Shown here: positions 31,601 through 41,587 of the stretch, in pieces
Layout: the number at the start of each line of letters is the position of its first letter
Numbering within the stretch: the first letter of the stretch is position 1
DNA from: Sphaerolaimus hirsutus
Taxonomy: Eukaryota; Nematoda; Chromadorea; Monhysterida; Sphaerolaimidae
Length of the DNA: 64,000 nt
Assembly (NCBI GenBank): GCA_964036195.1
Contig: OZ038456.1
Span: 14,632,001 to 14,696,000, forward strand
Reading direction: 5' to 3'
Program-made: the position numbers and the translations under genes
The notes under the pieces: generated by a model
The model's database searches: none
What the model was told of the DNA's origin: nothing
The model's input: only the letters and a program-made list of their open reading frames with translations

Positions 31601-34361
31601 CAGGTCAATTATTGACCTGGCGTTTCTCGACCACTGGCAAAGTCGACTTCTAGATGGACATGTAGACGATAAATCGATCCACAGTCCACTAAGCAGTGAT
31701 CATCACGCATTGCAACTGAACTTGGAAATTGGTGGGTTTGTCAGAGACAAAAACACCGGAAAAACGGCTTGGAAACTCAAACGCACAGAAGATTTTGTGC
31801 AATTGAGGCAGGTGATGGAAAACAATCCAATGCCAGAAGCTGAGACGCCATACGCTCATGGTGATCTGATTAAATCGATTCATGAGTGTGCGCACATCAC
31901 AGAAGGAATGATGGGACGCGTAAAGTCGACATCGGGCAAAAAATTGACATGTCAACGCTCGGATGCGTATGAGTCGAAATTGGCTCGCAAGGTGAATAAA
32001 GCAAGGCGGCACATGAAAAAAAATGTGCATGATAAGCAAGCGCGCTTAAATTTACAGATTGCGCGCATGCATCTGAATAAATATCGGATCGAAAAGAAGG
32101 AACAGACGGAATTGGAATATGTTGAACAGCTACAGAACCAATGCTCAACAGCGGTGCGGCGCTTGTACAGGCATGTGCATGGGTTCAGAGATGTAGCTCT
32201 ACGTCGGCTGGCTTTAGAAAACGACTATGGTGTGATCTGTGACGATATCACAATGAAAAAGGAACTCGAAAAAGCCTGGTCCATAGTCATGTCGCCAAAT
32301 CCGGGGGCAAAGCATATGGATGCAAGGTTATGGAAAGGGGCTGATATAATTTATCCCGATACTGGGAGGAAATTAGAAGAGCCAATATCGATGGACAAAT
32401 TGAAACAGGCAATTAAGAAAATGAAAAATGGAAAGTCAGCAGGCACAACTGCGATACCGCACGAATTTTTCAAAGCATTAGACCAGAGTCGGCTGGGGGA
32501 AATGTTGAGGCTGATGAATTCATGGCTGTCAGGTAATCCGATTGATGATGAAGCAAAAATATGCTCCATGGTGTTGCTACACAAAAAGGGGAGCACTATG
32601 GACATCCGCAATTACCGGACATTGGGTATCGGATGTAATGTCCTGAAATTATACATGTCCATTCTTAATAAACGGACATTATGGGCATTTGAAAAACATG
32701 ATGGTTTTGGTGATGCCCAGGGTGGATTCAGAGGTGGTCGCAGAACACTGGATAATTTGGTGGTTATGCAAGCATGCAAGCGCCACGCAGACAAAACGAA
32801 AGGCAAACTAATCACCTGCTTTGTAGACGCTGTTAAGGCATTTGACAGAGTCAACCGGAAAAAGCTATGGGCAAAAATGCGCCACTTCGGATACCCCGCA
32901 GGGTTTATCAGGGCAATTGCAAATACGTATGATAATTTAAAGTGTAAAATGACATTTGGCGAATACAGCAGCGATTTGCTGGATTATCCCACTGGCTTGA
33001 GGCAGGGGTGTTGCTGGTCGCCAACAGGATTTATTTTATATTTGGCCGATTTAAGACATCACCTAGAGCAGGCAGATGTGGGGGCTAAAATGGGCACGGA
33101 AAAAGTCCCGGGATTGTACTTTGCTGATGACATGTGCTTTTTAAGCAACACTGAATCCGATATGCAGAGAATCATGGACATTTTTACACAATGGTCCTGG
33201 TCATGGGACGTTGCAATAAACCCCGCAAAAAGTTTTGTCCTGAGATGGGGACAAAAATCCAAACCGGACAAAAAATGGCGTCTGGGGTATGACCATTCTA
33301 AAAAACCTCTCACGGTTTCGGAATGCGATAAAATCAAGTATCTGGGAGTGACTATTACGAGTCACAAAGATACGTTTGAAGAGCACAGAAAAAACTGTGT
33401 TCAAAAAGCAGCAGGATTGAGCAAATTAGCATCAAATGCTGCGAGGCGTACGTCGGCTAAATTCTGGAGCGTGGACATGATTTGGAAATGCTATGCGGAA
33501 AGTGCGGTCACATACGGATTAGAAGTGACAGGCATTCGCAAAAGCCAAATGGACGCAATCAACAGATTCTTTCTGGGCGCAGTAAAGTCTACTGTTGATT
33601 TGTGCAAAACGACATGCAGTGACTTGCTGTGGAAAGATTTGGGCCACGTAAGGCCCTCGGATCGAATCAAAAAGCACACAGTTAGCTACTGCGGCTATCT
33701 TTCGAGATTGACAAATAGCTTGTGCAAACGTGGCTACAAATTTTTGCTGCAGAACAAACCGCGACGCGCCGCGACAACTACTCGTGAAATTATGGGCGCT
33801 TGTATACCGGATAGAGCGGAAATTTACGCCAGAACCTGGGGCAACACATTGGAGGAAACGAATGATATGAAGAAATTCTGGCTCAACAAGTTGGTTCGAC
33901 ATCGTTGTTTAAAACGACAGGATCGCGCAATTTTACAACGCGATAGTCTGGCGAGTCGACACATGGATTTGTGCCCTCTAAATCTGCGAGCATGCAGAAA
34001 CGGCCATTTCCGATGGTTACAAGCGCGGTACAATAGTTTGCGGTTATCGGGCGAGCAGAGATGCTCCCAGTGTGTTGGGATTACGGGCGGGGCAGTGTTG
34101 ACCGTAAAACATGTGCTGCTGTCATGCCAACACAAGAAAACCCGGGAAAGTAGCAAAAAATTATTTGAACAACTGGGTACGGGATGCAGATGTATCGCAA
34201 AACCCGCCATGTCACCACTACAGAAATTGAGCTGGTTGACATCGTCTGATAGATGCGACTTGCATCGCACTGCAGTCAGCACACATATTGAGAAAACTTT
34301 GGCCAGATGCGCAAATACAATCTGGAGGCCGCACATGACTGCTGTACCCTCACAGACATGA
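28695..34361 (+). CDS. Non-LTR (LINE) retrotransposon polyprotein: SGNH-like, TM, APE endonuclease, RT
   Basis: One uninterrupted frame of 1888 codons. The frame is open from 28662 but has no early ATG; the start given is a GTG just after an acceptor-like CCCAG. Domains in order: SGNH-hydrolase-like block (VLVIGDSSTSRSK near residue 150, DGLHGSNL near 369); hydrophobic segments (about 634-730) that look membrane-spanning; APE-type endonuclease (LYQNVRALRG about 765, CLCETQ about 796, IIGDFNGH about 912, SSDHHALQL about 1000); reverse transcriptase (GGFRGGRRTLDN, FVDAVKAFDRVNRKKLW about 1375, GLRQGCCWSPTGF, FADDMCFLS about 1475); C-terminal CSQC...HVLLSCQH zinc motif (about 1790). Target-primed reverse transcription is the known mode of such elements. 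Intact, so recently mobile. The esterase and membrane assignments are inference; the endonuclease and RT are firm. Confidence 0.9.
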   Translation: MGGGQAGQHYGARGSRVAGQRANVRRGGTASQTSQPLAPQNFQVGVNRAVIPAPALIQFYTLPAPVTNTLRGVLSDLAAGRRADTDNIMVSVPEAYPHEISVRALLGHIMEGEGWAPPPKHRSGATPLNVYFYQPRWRAGHVINMSHSEKRVLVIGDSSTSRSKIELARFVPICILHIVYVEKSDNIENVPHHSFGKARNWQVTVTEFGRLFAGKRMGCFIPTVMGAYRPGNAYDGVLIRSCLDVAAVFDAQNGQLELPRVTSALIVPASQMLERMLAWLDLNGMMRALILLSMVNPMLQDKLTSTTAPTEVYDAMMWVRAVERALMSHFEGHPRIRVLPAVDWLCTNLPRYTAVREEVMGYLFGCSRDGLHGSNLFDAITAREAIKELSMFDVWVIEKGVNKLTAEMTSFLPPPHCSEFPAPAGRAGAGLAIYSPPVSRPNLSHRQSKGSGRRQRLTAFLVWWRSVVRKVCSVGEELSSENHGCPFSLLCHTRQFGSYKAVHGRKLAIYLKMVYIFSRSRSGTPSKFGQFDPAVTCDFLAVRAGVDDFCFFGLDVFFGTIPIRCCNARSTSGMPLMSGTSKTLFLAFCQSLSFIDSNAATRLRQAKCALNGDSRKLAQNHIVHDVILVRTAKFWQFAGLIVPVFGVALFLVYSLILPYLPVLFRGRMTSLCVTGTFFGFLIFYAEISLGAFYAYLFCHRFKKLSLLNKVIVILIVALNMTQQCAAVGKLDSVAGNSPAMGAAGSMILSTLQHFGTQAGVSEKLKLTVLYQNVRALRGNFNALKSMADKHGYDVICLCETQCENGNDAPILCGYDRFLRLKVDKRQTGGLVIYVKTTLKAEYVACKVGSHDDKYTLQVHLKGVSSRFAIIVVYLENNGKASRSGVVLDSNKQILTRLSEMLAVNRRKGIESLIIGDFNGHIGSGKWGIPGNGPKLNANGKIIRDWYKHSGMSLLNLKLRGMWTFTRSNCRSIIDLAFLDHWQSRLLDGHVDDKSIHSPLSSDHHALQLNLEIGGFVRDKNTGKTAWKLKRTEDFVQLRQVMENNPMPEAETPYAHGDLIKSIHECAHITEGMMGRVKSTSGKKLTCQRSDAYESKLARKVNKARRHMKKNVHDKQARLNLQIARMHLNKYRIEKKEQTELEYVEQLQNQCSTAVRRLYRHVHGFRDVALRRLALENDYGVICDDITMKKELEKAWSIVMSPNPGAKHMDARLWKGADIIYPDTGRKLEEPISMDKLKQAIKKMKNGKSAGTTAIPHEFFKALDQSRLGEMLRLMNSWLSGNPIDDEAKICSMVLLHKKGSTMDIRNYRTLGIGCNVLKLYMSILNKRTLWAFEKHDGFGDAQGGFRGGRRTLDNLVVMQACKRHADKTKGKLITCFVDAVKAFDRVNRKKLWAKMRHFGYPAGFIRAIANTYDNLKCKMTFGEYSSDLLDYPTGLRQGCCWSPTGFILYLADLRHHLEQADVGAKMGTEKVPGLYFADDMCFLSNTESDMQRIMDIFTQWSWSWDVAINPAKSFVLRWGQKSKPDKKWRLGYDHSKKPLTVSECDKIKYLGVTITSHKDTFEEHRKNCVQKAAGLSKLASNAARRTSAKFWSVDMIWKCYAESAVTYGLEVTGIRKSQMDAINRFFLGAVKSTVDLCKTTCSDLLWKDLGHVRPSDRIKKHTVSYCGYLSRLTNSLCKRGYKFLLQNKPRRAATTTREIMGACIPDRAEIYARTWGNTLEETNDMKKFWLNKLVRHRCLKRQDRAILQRDSLASRHMDLCPLNLRACRNGHFRWLQARYNSLRLSGEQRCSQCVGITGGAVLTVKHVLLSCQHKKTRESSKKLFEQLGTGCRCIAKPAMSPLQKLSWLTSSDRCDLHRTAVSTHIEKTLARCANTIWRPHMTAVPSQT

Positions 34362-34678
34362 TGCGCTAGATAAAATTCCATTGCATTGGAATTTTTAAGT
34401 TATCTTGCAGTTATGGATACACCGCGCCGGCAGCCGACGACCTTCAAGGCTCTCCTCGCGTCACTGGTCGACTGATACTAGTCCCATCTTTTTTTTTCAA
34501 TTGTGATTTGTTCATTTGATATACGAGTATTATATGTACAAAGTTATAATTGCATATTAGTCATTGCAGTTTATTTGATACATCCGTTCGCGTAATAACT
34601 GTGATAGAAATGTTATTGGTGTGACTCAACACACATGTCTTGCATGGTAGTCACTGCCACGGCGAACCAATAATGAAC
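34362..34678 (+). other. Probable 3' UTR of the LINE
   Basis: Begins with the stem AAAATTCCATTG/CATTGGAATTTTT straight after the stop, a possible RT-recognition hairpin. No poly(A) tail or target duplication recognised, so the 3' end is not placed. Confidence 0.4.
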
Positions 34679-34897
34679 GATTCCAGGTATTCTTCCCTCC
34701 ATGGACATCTTACCTTCGGAGGATATGATGTCCGCGGGGACATCATATCTTCGCGGTCATCATACCTTCAACATTTTCGACATACGAAGGTATAATGTCC
34801 GCCGTATAAACACTAGTAAAATGCATATATCTGGGACATTATAGCTCTGCCGATAAATGACCCGCATTTACTAGCGTAATAGAGGCATCTGTTACTG

Positions 34898-35130
34898 GTG
34901 CGTCCAGTTATAGGGTTGTCGCCATATTGGATTTTTGAGGGGTCAATGGCATGTTCAGAATAATATGGCTTTTGCCTGTGTTATGCAAACATTGTGCATA
35001 TGCGTGTTTAGTTTAGATAAGTCTGCACGTGTATTACATAATTCACGCGGCGGACGTATCTTTCTGCACACGCCATTGGCCCCGCCAAAAATCCAAGATG
35101 GCCAGTTCTCATAACTGGACACACCATTTG
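34898..35130. repeat. Inverted repeat GGTGCGTCCAGTTAT
   Basis: The stretch GTGCGTCCAGTTAT ... CCATATTGGATTTTTG is mirrored by CAAAAATCCAAGATGG ... CATAACTGGACACAC; a probable nested MITE of about 233 bp without a clear target duplication. Confidence 0.5.
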
Positions 35131-35149
35131 CTTGTCGACTAAGAGCGTT

Positions 35150-35565
35150 CTGTGGGTGCGTTATGTATGTCAGTGTGATATCGTCAGAATTTGGGAAAAC
35201 CCACGTACAGAATGCACCCCTGTACAGAACACAATCATGTACAGAACGCACCCATGTACAGAATGCACCCATGTACAGAACGCACCCATGTACAGAACGC
35301 ACCCCTGTACAGAATGCAATCATGTATAATGTCCGCAGAATGCTGTACATGGGTGCATTCTGTACATGGGTGCGTTCTGTACATGGGTGCGTTCTGTACA
35401 TGGGTGTGTTCTGTACATGGGTGCGTTCTGTACATGGGTGCGTTCTGTACATGGGTGCATTCTGTACTTGGGTACGTTCTGTACAAGGGTCAACACTTGT
35501 CAACCCCTGGGTTTTCCCAAATTCTGACGATAACGCACCAACGTACATAACGCACCCACGTACAA
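35150..35565. repeat. Inverted tandem array of 17-bp units
   Basis: About eight copies of a 17-bp unit (GTACAGAACGCACCCAT and variants, 35204-35325) are followed by about nine copies on the opposite strand (35345-35490). The outer arms CAGAATTTGGGAAAACCCA and complement close the palindrome. All six-frame ORFs here are translations of the repeat. Confidence 0.85.
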
Positions 35566-36363
35566 CAACGCTAAACCACAAATATCTCCACCTCAAAACA
35601 TTCACCCACATGGCAGCGCGCCAAAATACGGCTCTGCTGCACCAATCATGATTTCACTTGGTGTACCAAAATGTGGTTCCTCCAAGAAAAACTTTCAGAA
35701 TGCCCAACTGATGTTTCTTTTGAAAGTGGGCCCAGTATTTATACTGGCCCGCGGTGGTCGCGGCACTTGAGATTTGCTCAAAGGTACCAATCTATTATGC
35801 TATTTTGTGCCAAAAAATGATATTTTCTCAGGGGATTATTCTTTGTTTTGCACAAAAATCGGGGCATGTGTGCCATTTCATTATGACATAAGGTGATCGG
35901 CCTTTTGATCAAAGAGAGAAATAAAATATTTATCGGCAGATTAGTGCCGAAAATTGGCGCGTGGGAAATCAATTTTTGCTGCATGCATTTTTTGCCTCAT
36001 CGAAGGCAGCCGCATAACTGTGCCAGACGTGAAGTGATCGGAACTTTTCTTTGATGAATTATGCAATGTTTGCATAATGAGAGCAGGCAACACAAGTGGA
36101 TCTGTGGGCTGCGGCACTTGTCATATACCTAGTTGTAAAGTAAACTATTACAATTAGTAAAGTGCAATTACTTGTAAACTTGTGTGTAAATGCGGCAGGC
36201 AGGCGGAACAGGCGCCGCCGTGCTTCTAAATGCAATTTTATATTGCAAAGTGATGATGTCCGTCTCCCGAGAAGGTAAGATGTCCGCCTGGAGATATGAT
36301 GTCCGCCTGGACATCATACCTCCAGAAGGTAAGATGTCCACGGAGGGAAGGTTTCCGGGAACG

Positions 36364-36872
36364 ATAATGAACATATCAAATTCAAAAAATTCAATGCTCT
36401 GTTACTAAAAACATGCAACTTTTCTTCAAATTGGACACAACAAATGGATCATGTGTCTAGAGGGAAATTATTCAAAGGGAGGTATTATTCAATCAAATAT
36501 GGCATACCGTGAATCAGCATTCTCAACTACATTTTTCTATCCGGATACTTCCAAAGAGTATATCAAATCCAACACAGATACTTTTTAGGAGGAAAAATTC
36601 TTAATACTTATTCACATCTTTATTTTTATGCTATTTGAATATTAAAATTTTGATTTTCCCAATTCAGATACATTTAGAAAGGCGTTCACACCAAATTTTA
36701 CAAATCGATGTATGCACAAATATGTGAATGTTCTAAGGCGAGACTGCACTGGGGCACACTGCACTGTACAAAATAGCAAAGCAAATAAAAATATTATTTC
36801 CATCCCCATCAGACGGAAAGTTTATTTAATCATTCTTATTGATGTGTTGCCGTACAATTTCACTAAATGCCT
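36364..36872. other. Intergenic, AT-rich
   Basis: No gene seen. Probably 3' flank of the minus-strand receptor gene. Confidence 0.4.
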
Positions 36873-37922
36873 TTAACAACAACAAAAATACCCAAGAACA
36901 GCCTTTCTCAATTCAGAACTGATTGCCAGATAAATAAACACATTGATCGAGTAGAATAAGTCACGAATCTGGGCAATATACAATGAGAGAAAAATATGTG
37001 TAACAAACTCATTTTTGTATTTAAAAACAAGTAGTAGCCACACAGTGTATGACATACTAGCTGCAGTGATGCTCAATGCCTGTGTTAACATGAGTTTATT
37101 CAGTAAGGCGGAGCTAATGCTTTCATTATTCCTGCCACCTTGGCTTTTCTCCTTGTACAACAGCAGCAGTGCCACAATAGATACAAGCAGAAGAGCTATC
37201 AAAGCAATGCGCACACATTCTCTGAAATAAACCACCCCTGCCATGTGCCTGATTTTACCATTGCTGTTCCAGAAGAAATAATCTTCAGGACACACAATTA
37301 TCTGCTCACTAAAAATATCAGGTAAGTGAAGCAACACACCGACAATTATTGCCAGAAGCATAGCTGCAAGTGCAGCATGCTTGTGGTTAAGTGTCTTGAA
37401 TTTCAACATCCACTTGATGGCTGCCACTTTGTGTATTGTTGACAATGTTATTATGAAGAGGTAAGAAAATGTCAAAATCCGCCAGATTATGCTACTCATG
37501 CGCAAGTACAATAGGAAAAGCACACTCTTATGCAACCATTCAATCAGCGATGGACTCAGCAATAATTGAATATAAAACAAAGAATTACAAATCGAGATGA
37601 GCTCATCCCAGATAAAAATCAAAGCCTGGAACCAGAAACCTGGCTTATCATGTTTGATGATTTTTATCACTTCAACCAAACACAGTGTATTTCCCAATGT
37701 GCTCATCAGTGCGATTGCCAAACTGCACACCAAAATCGTGAAATCCATCATATTGACAGAAGGAATATTGTTCAGTTGTTCCATTGATCTATTGCAGAAC
37801 TGTTCATATTCAGAAAATGTTGCATTATCCATCGGCATCAGTACATCAGTAGTGGAGGAATTTCTGCACTTTGAGTACACATATTTACATAGATGGATAT
37901 AAACATATTTACCTAAATGCAT
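36873..37922 (-). CDS. Rhodopsin-like G protein-coupled receptor, orphan
   Basis: A single 349-codon ORF with seven hydrophobic segments. TM1 ends ALMSTLGNTLCLVEV (the family's GN). TM3 ends LFIITLSTIHKVAAIKW, where the usual DRY is replaced by TIHK. TM7 reads SINVFIYLAISSELRKAVL, with NVFIY in place of NPxxY followed by a helix-8-like stretch; the C terminus is a palmitoylation-type CCC. The N terminus has NSST, NATF and NRS glycosylation sites. An acceptor-like AAGTGCAG upstream of residue 20 and a second Met before NATF leave the start uncertain. Plasma-membrane receptor by family; ligand unknown. The altered DRY and NPxxY mean a fast-evolving receptor. Confidence 0.75.
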   Translation of the reverse strand: MHLGKYVYIHLCKYVYSKCRNSSTTDVLMPMDNATFSEYEQFCNRSMEQLNNIPSVNMMDFTILVCSLAIALMSTLGNTLCLVEVIKIIKHDKPGFWFQALIFIWDELISICNSLFYIQLLLSPSLIEWLHKSVLFLLYLRMSSIIWRILTFSYLFIITLSTIHKVAAIKWMLKFKTLNHKHAALAAMLLAIIVGVLLHLPDIFSEQIIVCPEDYFFWNSNGKIRHMAGVVYFRECVRIALIALLLVSIVALLLLYKEKSQGGRNNESISSALLNKLMLTQALSITAASMSYTVWLLLVFKYKNEFVTHIFLSLYIAQIRDLFYSINVFIYLAISSELRKAVLGYFCCC

Positions 37923-37941
37923 AAAAACGAGTCACTGAGTG

Positions 37942-38416
37942 CAGGGGTTTAGTAGATTAGGACCCTGGCGGGGGTTTATATAGATAGTAAATAGCTTCTC
38001 CAGAGGGATAGATAGCTGAAAAAAAATTTTTGTTGGGGGGGGTTGTCGGGGGTTCAATATATAGGCTTTTCCGAGGTATAGACGGAGAAAAAGAAAAAAA
38101 TCGCTAAACGTAGGTGAAAAACAGCTAGAAATAGGTCTATAACTTATAAGTACATATAGTACAAAAATCGCTAAAAATAGGTAATAACGAACGTGAATTA
38201 GAATTTTGAAGGTGAAAAACTATAAAAAGGTACGAAAATTAGCGATTTTGAGCGAAAATTGGGCCAAAATTTCTTAAAAATCGGACGATTTGGGGGATAG
38301 ATAGCAAAAAAATTTACCTCCGGGATAGATAGGTAGATAGCTGAGCGGGCCTCTGGGATAGATAGATAGCTGGCGGATTGGGGGGGGGTAACCCCCCCCC
38401 CCCTACCAAACCCCTG
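37942..38416. mobile_element. hAT-like CAGGGGT-family element 1
   Basis: Ends CAGGGGTTTAG and CCAAACCCCTG with the exact 8-bp duplication ACTGAGTG (37934-37941, 38417-38424). Interior shows repeated GGGATAGATAGATAGCTG phrases and C/G runs. Sits just upstream of the receptor gene start. Confidence 0.88.
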
Positions 38417-38937
38417 ACTGAGTGTATAACCTGCATCAGGAATCAGGGGTCCAAGGTGTTAAAAATCATCAATTTATTCCTTGCCAAATGTCACTAAAAT
38501 GCCACCAAACTGGAAAAAATCAGCATTTTTATCATGGAACATTGCATTTGAATAACATGGGTGCAGTAGCATGGGAACATCAGACACATTTGCTCTAATG
38601 TATCAAGTAACCCGGTAATTCAACACCACTAACAGTGCAAACAGCCAAAGAATACTTGTCACACTATACTAATCCAGGAATGCTCAGTATGGTAAAGGTA
38701 ATACTACCCATTTGAATGGTATTGGACGGTTTTTACAAAAAGTCTGCCCACTTTGATGAGTTTTGGCTCCATCAAAGCGATCAAACTGTATGTATGCTTT
38801 GAATTGCAGTGAGTTCACTAACTGCAGCCAACTATACATGAATGTGTAACAACTCAATGAGCCACAACTCCTGTGAGTCAGCAAATGATGTTTACATTTA
38901 AAAAACTGAAACTGAATGATGTGCATTTACATTGTGA
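38417..38937. other. Intergenic, no gene seen
   Basis: Plain AT-rich DNA between two hAT-like elements; the ORFs here have no recognisable features. Confidence 0.4.
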
Positions 38938-39156
38938 CAGAGGTCTCCAGGATTTTGGCCCCTCGCGGGGGCTGGATAGATAGCAAATCGCTCCTCCGGA
39001 GGGATAGATAGCTGAAAAAAATTTCTGGGGGGGGTCTTTGGGGGTAGTAGCCAAAAATTTTGCTTCGGGATAGATAGATAGCTGAGCGGCCTCCGGGATA
39101 GATAGATAGCTGGCCGATTTGGGGGGGGGGCAGCCCCCCCCCCTAGGAGACCCCTG
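38938..39156. mobile_element. hAT-like CAGGGGT-family element 2
   Basis: Ends CAGAGGTCTCCAGG and CCTAGGAGACCCCTG with the exact 8-bp duplication CATTGTGA (38930-38937, 39157-39164). 219 bp; contains the GATAGATAGCTG phrases. Confidence 0.88.
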
Positions 39157-39184
39157 CATTGTGACACATGTGAAATAGAACACA

Positions 39185-39440
39185 TACCGTATTTCCTCGA
39201 ATTACCCCCCGGGGGGGTTTATTTTTTCAGAGTGAAATTTTTTGATAGAAAAACGTGGAAAATGCAACAATAACCACCATTTATAAGTTTTTACAGCCTT
39301 ATATAAGGATGTAGATTGTATAAACGATGTTCTAACGTAACACAGTAAGTGTTTTGAACGTCTGTTATGCATTTCCCGGACCACAAATTCATAGTGCCCA
39401 TTTCGAGGGGGGGGGGGGGATATTTTGAGGAAATACGGTA
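39185..39440. mobile_element. TACCGTAT-type element with unique middle
   Basis: Ends TACCGTATTTCCTCG and GAGGAAATACGGTA. The middle (CACCATTTATAAGTTTTTAC ... CTAACGTAACACAG) is shared with 47034-47230. Confidence 0.7.
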
Positions 39441-39519
39441 TATATATCAGATAGAACCTGCAGGGGTGTTTGTTGCCCAGGATTTATTTGCCAGTATTTT
39501 GGCCAGAAAACTTGAGCCA

Positions 39520-40884
39520 ACCAGGGGTCTCAATAGGGGTTGGGGGACTGCCAGCTGGCTAGGGCCCATTCCGCATGTAGACCCATTATGCCAGCAGGGG
39601 TAAAAAAGGGGGGTGGGTAACACCACCCCAAACCGCCCAGCTATCTATCTATCCATGGCGCAAATTTTTTTGGCTACATTCCCTTGAACACCCCCCACAC
39701 CCGCAAATTGCCTAGCTATCTAGCTATCCGGAGCGTTTTTGAGCAATTTTATCCTAATTTTCACCAAAATTCCCTAATTTTCAAACTTCTTATAGATTTT
39801 CACCTTCAAAATAACTAGGTCATGTGTTTTATTGCCTATTTTCAACATGCCAGGAATAATTAAATGTGTTCCGGGTCAACATGCGGGATGGGTTTAGATG
39901 CGGAATGGTGCACTGCCCCGCCAGCTACGTATCTATCCCAGAGGGAAACTTTTGTTGGCTACTATCCCTGAACCTGCTCCCCCAAATTGCCCAGCTATGC
40001 AGGGGTCTCCTAGGGGGGGGGGGGCTGGGGGGGGGGGGGCTGCCCCCCCCCCAAATCCGCCAGCTATCTATCTATCCCGGAGGCCGCTCAGCTATCTATC
40101 TATCCCGAGGCAAAATTTTTGGCTACTACCCCCAAAGACCCCCCCCCAAATCGCTCAGCTATCTATCTATCTGGAGTGGTTTTTGAGAAATTTTCCCCCA
40201 ATTTTCGCTCAAAATCACTAATTTTCGCACCTTTTTATGGTTTTTCACCTTCAAAATCGTGCTCTCCAGCTATATGCATGGTTATATGCCTGTTTTTAGC
40301 CATTTTAAACCTACTTTTAGCCACTTTTAACCAATTACCAGCGATTTTTTCTCCTTTTAGCCTTCTATGCACTGAACAAGCCTATATATTTTGCCCCCGC
40401 GAGCCCCCCCCCCCCAGAACAATTTTCCAGCTATCTACCCCTCGGGAGGGGCGATTTGCTATCTATCCAGCCCCCGCGAGGGCCAAAATCCTGGAGACCC
40501 CTGCAGCTATGTACATATATATGTCTTTGTACTGACTGAGGCCTTCTGTGCATGTAAAGCCGGTGCGCATGTAGACCATAATTTTCACTCAAAATCGGTA
40601 ATTTTCATACCTTTTTATAGATTTTCACCTTCAAAATCACTAGTTCATGTGTTTGATTGTCTATTTTCAGCTATTTTTTTGTAGTATGTGTGCTTATAGA
40701 CCCATTTTTAGTAATTTTTACCTTCTTTTTCGATTTTTCTACCTTTTCTCTACATCTTGAAAAAGCCTATATATTGAACCTCTGCGAATCCCCCACAACC
40801 CCCCGCCCAATTTTTTCCCCAGCTATATATCCCTCCAGAGGAGCGATTCTATCCGACCCCCTGGAGGGTCAAAATCTAGAATAA
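39520..40884. repeat. Degraded CAGGGGTCTC elements around a young copy
   Basis: Starts CAGGGGTCTCAATAGGGG and ends near GGTCAAAATCTAGAATAACCCTG; holds CTATCTATCTATCC phrases and CTAATTTTCA..ACCTTCAAAAT segments. It looks like one or two old family members into which the intact copy 40000-40503 inserted. Confidence 0.5.
40000..40503. mobile_element. hAT-like CAGGGGT-family element 3
   Basis: Ends CAGGGGTCTCC and GGAGACCCCTG with the exact 8-bp duplication CAGCTATG (39992-39999, 40504-40511). The target lies in the CAGCTAT phrase of an older relative. Confidence 0.88.
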
Positions 40885-41587
40885 CCCTGACATGCACAGC
40901 GGGTAAACATGCACAGAGCCACAGGCTCCTTTGTACCTACTGTTGTTACTGTAAAATGTTGACATGACCAATTCACTTTCACTTGACTTCACATGTCATC
41001 TGACATCTACAAAGCATTTTACGCGATTAGTGATTGGTTATGGAAGTTTGTCTGAATCCGTAGTTACTTGAGAAAACATGACTTGACACTGACGAAATTT
41101 GCATTTTATATTAGAAAATGTTTTTTATGCTTGAACATTGCAATGTACACAAGAAACTTTATTTCAATCTGCGAACAAGCAATCATCATTTCAAAAATCA
41201 TCACATTATAAATATCGACAGAACACGACAAACCGATAACTTTCAATTTCATCCACTTTGGTTTGAATTAAAAGTGAAAATTAATTTTCAATTTTTTAAC
41301 ATTGTCTGACCACACAATAGACGCAAGGACCCATGCGCAAGCTCAGTGAATGGTTTACTCCAGCAAACTGAAACTCTCATAAGCTTGTAGCTCTAGGCTG
41401 TTTTCAAGGTGCATGGGTGTGAGTGAAATAAAACCATTGCTACCACTTTTCATTTTTCCTGAAAATGAAATCACATAAAAATAAATGTTTACTTGAGTAA
41501 ATTGTATAAATATACACAGAGCATGCGCAGCCAATAATTAGAACAAAAAATAATTTTCACAGAAAAACAAACAAACAAACAGAGGCA
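40885..41587. other. Intergenic, 3' flank of SRP14
   Basis: AT-rich; no gene seen. Contains AAACAAACAAACAAAC near 41570 in the SRP14 3' UTR region. Confidence 0.4.

Larger units (their letters stand above)
34679..36363. mobile_element. Mutator-like element with 9-bp target duplication
   Basis: Flanked by the exact 9-bp repeat ATAATGAAC (34670-34678 and 36364-36372). Terminal inverted repeats of about 70-100 bases include TTCCCTCC..GGACATCTTACC and several ATGATGTCCGC units. Nine-base duplications and long inverted repeats are the hallmark of Mutator-like elements. The interior has no transposase ORF but holds the inverted array at 35150-35565. Confidence 0.8.

Noticed and set aside
28650-34381. 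Minus-strand ORFs opposite the LINE
   Set aside because: Shadow frames; the plus-strand frame carries the endonuclease and RT motifs.
35204-35490. Array that superficially resembles a CRISPR
   Set aside because: Units are contiguous without spacers, switch strand in the middle, and lie in an animal genome.
35163-35651. ORFs with repeated CTERTHVQNAPMYR-type peptide on both strands
   Set aside because: They are translations of the 17-bp inverted tandem array; the unit has no stop in several frames, so length is not evidence of coding.
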